DNA of 64,000 bases from Locusta migratoria (Eukaryota > Arthropoda > Insecta > Orthoptera > Acrididae): positions 758,341,301 to 758,405,300 of the forward strand of contig CM048755.1 of the NCBI GenBank assembly GCA_026315105.1, written 5' to 3'. Within the stretch, counting starts at the first letter, position 1. Each line of letters begins with the position of its first letter. The notes below the pieces were generated by a model. That model worked only from the letters and a program-made list of their open reading frames with translations. It ran no database searches and had not been told where the DNA came from. Shown one piece after another: positions 57,022 through 64,000 of this stretch. The translations under genes were made by a program, and so were the position numbers.

Positions 57022-58140
57022 ATGCATTATTTTGCTGTTATTTCGTTAGTTCTTTTTCTCACAATGACAGAACCGGCACTCGCAGAAGTGCTCCGTCGGC
57101 TGGTTGAATGTGAGATACTATGCAGCATTGCAAAACCAGAATCGCCTTTTTGCCAGACTCAGACTAAGGTGTTGCAATCTTTAGCTTCGGCTATGTCCAG
57201 ACCTTCGCGCCCCACAGGTTTTCAGATGTTGCCCTCAGTCTCTAACTCTCTGCCCTTTCCTGCATATGACGATACCACGCAAGAGTGGAAGGCCTAAGAA
57301 AAACAATTGCGGCAACATTCTCACGCATTTGGAGTTCAGGATGCCCTTCTTTGTCATGCCCCATTCCTCTTGTGGGTTTCCCCTAGGATCTATCAATTGC
57401 AGTGTCAACTGGCTCCCTTGCAAGATCCCGCATCTCTTACTTTTGATCAGATGTGTCAGTTTCTGTCGTCATATTACTGCATGCGTACTCATATTGCAGC
57501 TTCTAGAGTGGAATTTTACAGATGCTGCAAACAACCACACCAACTGTATTGAGCACGAACAGCCGAATTACACGGCCTCAGTCACCACTGCAATTTCTTG
57601 TCAGAGGTTCACAAGGAATCATTCACCGATCACATGGTTAGGGATGTCATTATTCACCTTGCACCTGATAGAGAAGTTAAGTAGCGAGCTTTACAAAGAG
57701 AAAACCCCTTGTTGTCTGATTTTCTAAACATTGCTCAAGCTTTTGAGGTTTCGAGGGCCACTGGAAACCAGATTGAGGCTCGGTATGAGGTGTCGGCTGT
57801 GCAGACCTCCGCACCTCACCAGCCAAACGCCGACAAGCTTCCTGAAGCAGACATGGCTGCAATTCGACAACATTCTGAGCAGTCAGGCGGTCGGCATCAT
57901 GTGTGGCAACAGTCGAAGGAATGCGGCTCGCAACAACAAATGACACCAACTCATTCTCTTTCGCCTTCCTGCCCTTCTCGTTTTGTCAGTCACTATCATT
58001 CTGTTTGTACTCGGCGCTGGGCCACATTTCATCATTGCAGAATGAAGGCCCGTATTGCGTCTGTTTGTCGAGCAAACCCCTCCACATATGATCGGAATAT
58101 GGACACCGACAAATTGTGTTGCAGTGCTCGCAGTGCCCAT
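57022..58140 (+). pseudogene. Second gypsy gag, broken
   Basis: The frame from 57064 reads MTEPALAEVLRRLVE and FPAYDDTTQEWKA, then TAA. Capsid similarity continues to 57555 (DPASLTFDQMCQFLSSYYC) and, after further stops, to 58140. CTRRWATFHHC near 58010 is a degraded zinc knuckle. Several stops and shifts; no intact protein. Confidence 0.75.
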
Positions 58141-58189
58141 TTCTAAGCTCTTCCTTGACCTTAAAGTATTTAGGAAGGTCCTCCGTAGG

Positions 58190-60680
58190 CAGGTTGATAT
58201 TGGGGCAGCAGTCACCTAGTTAAATTCACAAACTTATGTCGACATGGGCTCTCTGACCCTCCTGCCAGTCACTCGCACGCTGCTGAGCTATAATAAACAA
58301 AAAATTCCCATGCTCTGCCAGTTTACTGCTCCAGCGACCTACCGCAACATTTCTGGTGGTGAACAATGCTTCCACAGTAAACCTTTTTGGTATGGACACT
58401 TTTCAGCTATTTGGGTTTTCTCTTTCCGATGAGGTCAATCTCATCTCAGATGAGGAGCCATACCCGCAACCGGGCACCTTATGTGCGGAATTTTCGTCCT
58501 TATTTACGCCTGGGTTGGGTTGCGCTATGCCATTCCAGGCTCACATCTCACATAATGATGAAATCTGCTGTACAATTCTTTTTTTTTTTTTTTTTTTTTT
58601 TTGGCACAACCATTACCTGTCACCCTCCGTGACTCAGTTAAAGCAGAATTGGATCGCCGGAGGGACCTGGTGGTCATTTGCCCCCATATCTTTGAGTGAA
58701 TGGGCTACTACCCTGGTCATCTTAAAAAAAACCGACTGGCAAACTGCGGCTCTGCGGTGATTTTAAGGTCTGTTACAGATAATTCCCCTTTACCTCGCCA
58801 GGATTAGTTGCTAGCTAAATTGTCAGGAGGATTATTTTTATTTCCAAGATAGATTTGGCAGAAGCCTACCTCCAGCACCCTGTAGACAAAGCTTCCCAAT
58901 AGTTGTTGGTGTTTAACACTCCTTTCGGTCTGTACCAATATTTACAGCTTCCGCTCGGGGTGGCTAGTGCCCCCACAATTTTTCAGGTGGTTCTTAGAAC
59001 AGCTCACTGTTCCAATCTCAGGCTGTATAAATTATCTGGATGATATCGAGGTTTCCAGCAAATCCGCAGATAATCACTTACACAATCTGCGGTCCCTTTT
59101 TTGGCCCGACAATCTTCCGGTCTGAATGCAATGTGGATAAGTGCCAACTTTCCAACCTTTTACTGACTATCTGGATTTTCACATCTCCCTGAAGGTGTTT
59201 CCCCTTTATGCAATCATGTTACAGCCATTTTGGCTCTACCTTGCCCTACGTTTGTGAAGGAGTTGCAAGTCTTTCTGGGCAAGATTGCATATTATCATAA
59301 ATTCCTTCCTAACACAGCATCCATTGCATGCCCTACTGCACAAAGGCGTGCATTTTCAGTGGTCCCCAACATGTGTAAAAGCTTTTTCTCTTTTGAAACA
59401 AAAGCTGCAGTCATGCCCTTGCTTGGTTCCATTCCAGCCCAGGCAGCACTTAGTCTTGGCCACACACACATTCCAGCACGGAGTGGGGCCCATTTTGGCC
59501 CATAGGTACAAAGATGGTACAGAGCGGCCCATTGCGTACGTGTCCAAAACAAACTCCGCACAACTCTAGTACCCTCAGATCGAAAAGGAGAAGCCCGCCA
59601 TTGTCTATGCATTACACAAATTCTACATCTTCTTGTATGGCACAAAATTCAATTTGGTTACAGACCACAAACCCCTGATTTGTTTAGCCCTTCAGCATCA
59701 CTCCCAGATAAAGCCGCACACTGCCTTCAATGATGGACAAACTTTTTGTCATGCTTCAAATATGAAATTTGTTTCCGCCCTACAGCTCAACATGCAAATG
59801 TGAACACACACTATCTTCTTCCAGTGCGCCCTGACCCTGTTTTCCACAGCAATGAACTGCTTTATTTTTCACCTGGATGTGGAGTCTCAATAGGCACTAG
59901 ATGGTTTTCCCATTACTGCCTCTCGGATAGCATCAGCAACCTCCACTGATCCCATGCTAAGACAGGTGGTGGTGTGTACACAACAGCTGGCCAAAGAGGG
60001 TCCCGGGCCATAGTTTGGACTCACCCACCAGGGATGATGTCCTCTTGCTATCTACATTTGACTCCACCAAAAGTGGTCATTTCCTCCTCTCTCTGTCGGG
60101 AAGTGCTCAGTCTTCTTCATGCAGACCACTGGGAGGGGGGGGGGGGGGGGGGGGGGGGATGGTCCCATACAAAAGCTCTGGCCCACCAAGTGTTTTGGCC
60201 AGGGCTAGATGGTGGTGTTGTCCGTCTTGTTTCTGCTTGTTCGAAATGTGCCACCCACCAAGCAGTCCTTTGTGCATCTTTATCTCTGTAGCCGAAACCA
60301 GAACAGGTATCAGAACGAGTTCATGTCGACTTTGTGAGTCAGTCACATTGGTTACAGATAATGGCCCCAATTCTCTTCTAGTTTTTCAGACTTCTGCACC
60401 CACCAGGGTAAACGCCACGTTTTGACTCCTTCGTTACAGTGCCAATCCAAGACCCAAAAAGGTGCTTCAGACATCCCCCAATGTAGCTCTAGAGAAGTTC
60501 CTGGCAGCCTACCGATTTACACCGGTTGATGACAAAAGTCTGGCTGAGCTTCTACATGGCTGCCAGTCATGGACACTTCTTCACCTTCAGCAGCCACACT
60601 TGCAAGTCGCCATCGACCTATTTTCATCCGGGAGTGTGAGCAGAAGGTGCAAGCAGAGCGCTATGGACTAATGTGAGGCG
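58190..60680 (+). pseudogene. Second gypsy pol, broken
   Basis: Protease: VDIGAAV at about 58195, with DIG in place of the catalytic DTG. RT: CINYLDDIEVSSKSADN (catalytic YLDD, about 59025). The RT-RNase H linker ELQVFLGKIAYYHKFLP is at 59255-59310, and an RNase H remnant YVSKTNSAQL near 59540-59570. Integrase remnants include HVDFVSQSHW near 60320 and LEKFLAAYRFTPVDDKS at 60490-60540. Long G and T runs (60130-60160, 58580-58602) and many stops show decay. Confidence 0.75.
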
Positions 60681-60790
60681 GGGAGGGCAGGAGTTATTTT
60701 GTTAAGTTTGATATCTGCTAGAGACAACTAGTCTACAGCCAATGAAGGCTCTTTGAGTTATAATGTAGTTGTGTGTGAGATAATACAACA
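60637..60790 (+). repeat. 3' LTR of the second gypsy, 5'-truncated
   Basis: Similarity to the 5' LTR starts at TGTGAGCAGAAGGTG and ends AATACAACA; the first 65 bp or so of the LTR are missing, perhaps lost with the end of the integrase region. Confidence 0.75.
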
Positions 60791-61609
60791 GTTATGACAA
60801 ATTTGGAGAGAGAATTAAAGTTCAGGGAGAGGAAATAAAAACTTTGCGGATGACATATTAATACTGTCAGAGAAAGCAAAAGACCTGGAAGAGCAATTAA
60901 ACAGAATGGACAGTGTCTTGAAAGGAAGGTATAAGATGAACATTAACAAGAGTAAAACAAGGGTAATGGAATGTAGTGCCAGAAAATCAGCCGATGCTGA
61001 AGGAATAAGATTAAGTAATGAAACAATAAAAGTAGTAGATGAGTTTTGTTATTTAGGAAGCAAAATAACTTCTGATGGCTGAAGTAAAGAAGATATAAAA
61101 TGTAGAATGGCTATGGGATGGAAAGCTTTTCTGAAGAAGCGATTTTTTATGTCAAATATTAGTTTAAATGTTAGGAGATCCTTTCTGGAAGCGTTTTCTA
61201 GAGTAGCATTGTATGGGAGTGAAACATGGACTATAAGGAGTTCAGACAAAAAGAATTGTGGTGCTACAGACGAATGATGAAGATTAGATGGATAGATTAT
61301 GTAACTAATGAGGAGGTGTGTAACAGAATTGCGGAGAAAAGTAAGTTTCTGGCATATCCTGACTAAGGGAAGGGATAGGTTGGGTGGGTCACATTCTGAG
61401 ACATCAAGGAATCGTCAACATAGCATTAGAAAGGACTGTGTGGTGTATAAATTGCAGACAGACACCAAGGGGGCAAATACAGTATGCAGATTCAAAAGGA
61501 TGTAGATTGCTGTATGTATTCTGAAATGAAGAGGCTCGCACAGGACAGGGTAGCGTGGAGAGCTGCATCAAACCAGTCTGTGGACTGAAGATCACAACAA
61601 CAGTGTATT

Positions 61610-62300
61610 CTGCATTGGGTTCTTAGTTCTTTAAGTCCTTTTAAAGATCATGCAACAAATGTGATACTCTTACAACAATTTTTATTAATTAGTAACTTGC
61701 TTATTCATACTTTGCAGTTTTTTAAAGTAATGCTGATAATACAGATACAATGACTCATGTTAGGTTTGTCTATTCTTCTGACTTCGTTTCTTCCCTGCAA
61801 TGGTTTTGTATTGAGTCATAGTATTACAGATATCCATCAACTAATAAGCACATATCCCCCCCCCCCCCTCCTCGTGTACCATTAATGTTTTAAAATTTTC
61901 ACATTATTTTCCATTGCTAAATTTTAGATTTTTGTCAACCTAGCATTGTACTGTGAGAATCCACCTCTGTATTATGAGTGGCATATACTTAGGATTACCA
62001 CTGTTAACATTATTAAAAACAATTCTGTTTATTACTGAAAATTTATGGGAGTCATCAAATTTCCTGATCTGTTTGTCACTGACTTTCCTTTTACACACTG
62101 ACTGTAAAAGAAACCAGTACGCAGTGTCTGCTTAAGACAAAAGTGATTGTGAGAAAATTTAAATTCTGATTCATTTATTAGGTATTTTCCTGTGTCTACC
62201 CTTGAGTTATGAGTAATATTTAGAGGACAACACAATTTTAGTATTACAAAATACAGCCAGGTGCCTGATGGCATAGATTTAACGTTAAAAAGAACATGAA
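61610..62300. other. AT-rich intron next to exon A
   Basis: No element or exon recognised between the RTE-like LINE end and the exon at 62311. A C-run at 61857-61868 is the only notable feature. Confidence 0.5.
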
Positions 62301-62310
62301 AGTTACTTAC

Positions 62311-62479
62311 ATCCAGTATGTTACCAAAAACCACTTCAACATTAATGCCTCTGCTCTCAAGAGACTGAGGATTGTGCAGGTTAAAAGTTTCATAGGTAAT
62401 TTTCAAGTCACGGACAAATTCTTTCTCTGTGAAGACGAGTTCCGATATAACATTTTGTCTCTGTTCCTGTTTCTTCTTC
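62311..62479 (-). CDS. Tuba-like RhoGEF exon A: start of the DH domain
   Basis: The acceptor is a pyrimidine-rich tract ending TTCTAG (AG at 62481-62480) and the donor is GTAAGTAAC directly after position 62311. The first base completes a codon; the remaining 168 bases encode 56 residues. NVISELVFTEKEFVRDL is the conserved first helix (CR1) of a DH domain, where the Glu of the TE motif contacts the Rho-family GTPase. The exon ends in VVFGNILD, the 'FGNI' element that precedes the second conserved region. The reading frame is open and polar at its start (KKKQEQRQ), as in linkers before DH domains. The exon ends in phase 0 and the next piece of protein begins 32.6 kb away at 29693. Confidence 0.9.
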
Positions 62480-62484
62480 CTAGA

Positions 62485-63680
62485 ATTGAAAATTACAGTT
62501 AATTAACTACTGAACCAACACAACATAGCCTAAATCAGTATCATATGCTTAGTCTATAAGGCATAAAATTAGGGTGACCAACTCTCCCACTTTATACAAG
62601 TTCTTTCATATTTTAGCACTTTCTTTTAACTTTCCCTTCTCCCATATATTTTGTCTGTGATTGCTGTTATAACCCAAAACCTGTGAGGTACTACTGATAG
62701 TTGAAATTCTCTCATTAAGGTATTTCCAAGACTTTTCTTATAATAATCATTACTATTCTCTATTACTGTTTGTGCTTTTATGGCCTTTGGAATGTATAGG
62801 GCTGTGAGGAAGATGTTTATTGTGTCTTGGTCAATACTGCTAACTCAAGGATGCATTTGCATTATACCCATCAGCAGTTGACGTCATTATACCATGACAT
62901 CACAGAGAAATAATGGTGCATGAAAACACATTATAGAGATGTTTAGGCTAAAACAGAAGTTTTTTATTGATTATTTTTCAAGAGACTTACAAAACATTTT
63001 AGTATAACACATATATCAGTGATCTTTAGTCAGGGAGAAGCTGTCAGTACATGTAAGAAATATCAAAAAATTGAAACCTTTCATAATTATAGATTTAACA
63101 CTAAGTCAAAAGGAAACACAAATGTGCATTTTTAATACACTGATCATAAATAAAAGTACTTACTTACCAAACAATTGTAACCAAGTAAGGATAGAAATCT
63201 ACAGTTTCTATTAGGCAAGTCTTTATGGAGTAGATGGAGATAACCAATAAATAAATAAAATAAAAATAAAAAAACTCAAATAACTGTGCTTTGTCTGAAA
63301 CTTATGGTCTTAATGGCTATGGGGATCTTATTGAAAGTATGACTTACTGAATAATGAACTCTTTTTTTAATAAGGTAAGTAGTTTCAAGCCTTCTGTAGA
63401 TTGTTTTTATTCCTAGTATTGCTGTTTGTACTAAGATACTGACTGAGAAAGGAGACTTGGTTAATGAATAAATATACTATGAAGCAGCACTTCGTATATC
63501 CAGTAGTTTGAATAGGTTTTGGTCTACTTTTCTTGAATTTACACCCCAAATGATTTTTATTATTATCCATTGCACTTAAAAACACTCTCAGATTGTAGAG
63601 CTATCTTAAAATATGATATATGAGTAAATGTAAGCAAATTTTATGTTTACAGCAAGAATGTCATTCATTCCAAGGAAATG
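62485..63680. other. Upstream RhoGEF intron sequence, nothing recognised
   Basis: AT-rich. I looked on the minus strand for SH3-coding exons, expected upstream of the DH domain in DNMBP-like proteins, and found none. Confidence 0.4.
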
Positions 63681-63683
63681 CAT

Positions 63684-63862
63684 ATACAGTAAAACCTCGT
63701 TTTTACGTTCCTGGTTTTTACATTTTCCCGCCATTTACACTATTTTTTGTCGGTCCCGTCAAATTTCCTATGTTCACAATTTTAATTTGCCCTCGTTTTT
63801 GCATTAACATATTTAAACTTTTCCTGCGTTTTACACTTTTTGAAAGCATGTTTGTGAAGAAA
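63684..63862 (+). mobile_element. Possible pogo/Tigger-type transposon terminus
   Basis: Starting after TA at about 63683, CAGTAAAACCTCGTTTTTAC followed by TTTTACATTTTCCCGCC resembles the start of Tigger/pogo-type elements (CAGT...CCTCG...ACGTT). The other end is not seen before the window stops, and no transposase is present, so this may be a short non-autonomous copy. Confidence 0.45.
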
Positions 63863-64000
63863 TAATGATGTAATCTACATAAATTGACGCTAGCATGGCT
63901 TTCCCTTAAAGTATAGTGCTTAAAAATTATTTGCAGTCATGTTTCTTGACACTTTGCATTTATTCAAACATATATTTCGCATTTCATTGTTGGAAGTATG

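Larger units (their letters stand above)
56780..60790 (+). mobile_element. Second Ty3/gypsy element, decayed, inserted in the RTE-like LINE
   Basis: LTRs at about 56780-56994 and 60637-60790 share TGTGAGCAGAAxGTGCAAGC, GGCGGGGAGxGCAGGAGTT and ATCTGCTAGAxAxAxCTAGTCT; the 3' LTR lacks about the first 65 bp. Gag is at 57022-58140, protease about 58190-58340, RT and RNase H about 58600-59800 and integrase remnants 60290-60670. It differs in LTR and Gag sequence from the element at 31570, so it is a separate family. Confidence 0.85.
54490..61606 (+). mobile_element. RTE-like LINE, near full length, split by a gypsy insertion
   Basis: The 5' region from about 54490 (GAGTGGCTTGCGCGCCTCAA) leads into the endonuclease (GIWNVLSLNQLGK at about 54890, LKLDAVGISDVRWQDE, GNSGVGLVMNKTIGMRVSYY, IVQVYMPTSSSDNEE). 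RT begins at 56160-56790 with KDLSRNKASGAADVL and FLGYVDTEKAFDYFDW, and reaches VRQGCGLSS. The gypsy element (56780-60790) follows. RT resumes at about 60797 with IKTLRFADDILILSEKAKDL and YGSETWTIRSSD, and ends in AAACCAGTCTGTGGACTGAAG...CAACAACAG near 61606. Stops, frameshifts and a loss of roughly 40-60 bp at the insertion point make it inactive. Confidence 0.85.
9594..62479 (-). other. Gene span: Tuba/DNMBP-like RhoGEF, five recognised exons, partial at both ends
   Basis: Five minus-strand exons (169, 171, 150, 106 and 131 bp) join in phase into 242 codons covering most of a DH (RhoGEF) domain followed directly by the beginning of a BAR domain. A DH-BAR order is characteristic of the Tuba family (DNMBP, ARHGEF37, ARHGEF38), which activate Cdc42 at membranes and cell junctions. 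All eight visible internal splice borders are GT or AG. Introns are 32,617 bp (29694-62310), 11,583 bp (17940-29522), 1,057 bp (16733-17789) and 6,902 bp (9725-16626). The start codon, any SH3 domains and the rest of the BAR domain are not recognised here; upstream exons would lie above 62479 and downstream exons below 9594. Assignment to DNMBP itself rather than a paralogue is an inference from remembered family features. Confidence 0.9.

Overview
This window looks like one large, repeat-packed stretch of an insect nuclear genome. The mixture of repeats (tRNA-derived SINEs, an abundant RTE-like LINE whose 3' end finishes in a CAACAACA-type tail, Penelope-like elements tied to long AC/GT arrays, I, LOA and CR1-like LINEs, mariner, hAT and Ty3/gypsy elements) suggests a big orthopteran genome such as a locust or grasshopper. 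That organism assignment is an inference from repeat style, not a database result.

The main host feature is easy to miss. Five short exons on the minus strand, each with canonical AG/GT borders and compatible phases, encode 242 consecutive codons of a Tuba-family (DNMBP/ARHGEF37/ARHGEF38-like) Cdc42/Rho guanine nucleotide exchange factor: nearly all of the DH domain and the start of the BAR domain. They lie at 62479-62311, 29693-29523, 17939-17790, 16732-16627 and 9724-9594. The gene continues beyond what I could recognise at both ends. Its introns are 32.6, 11.6, 1.06 and 6.9 kb, and essentially everything else in the window is transposable-element sequence inside, or just downstream of, these introns.

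Layout by increasing coordinate: 0.5-1.2 kb, a decayed ORF with an SGNH-hydrolase-like pattern; 1.9-4.0 kb, Penelope-like debris with inverted and direct terminal repeats and cruciform-prone microsatellites; 4.0-8.1 kb, two decayed LINE fragments; 9.6 kb, BAR exon; 11.2-16.1 kb, Penelope remnants, a CR1-like LINE and SINEs; 16.6-17.9 kb, two DH exons; 18.7-20.0 kb, a dead mariner; 20.1-21.8 kb, a decayed RTE-like LINE; 22.2-28.1 kb, an I-group LINE with both ORFs open; 29.5 kb, a DH exon; 30.0-43.9 kb, a nested stack (Penelope-like element interrupted by a hAT element, which holds a LOA-type LINE, with a gypsy element at the LINE's 3' edge); 44.5-46.9 kb, a 2.4 kb palindromic element; 48-51 kb, SINEs and a 125-bp tandem repeat; 52-54.5 kb, gypsy debris; 54.5-61.6 kb, an RTE-like LINE split by a second gypsy element; 62.4 kb, the first DH exon; 63.7 kb, a possible pogo/Tigger-type terminus.

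The I-group LINE is the only mobile element here with both ORFs uninterrupted. The others carry stops, frameshifts or lost catalytic residues. No CRISPR array, operon or bacterial-type feature is present.
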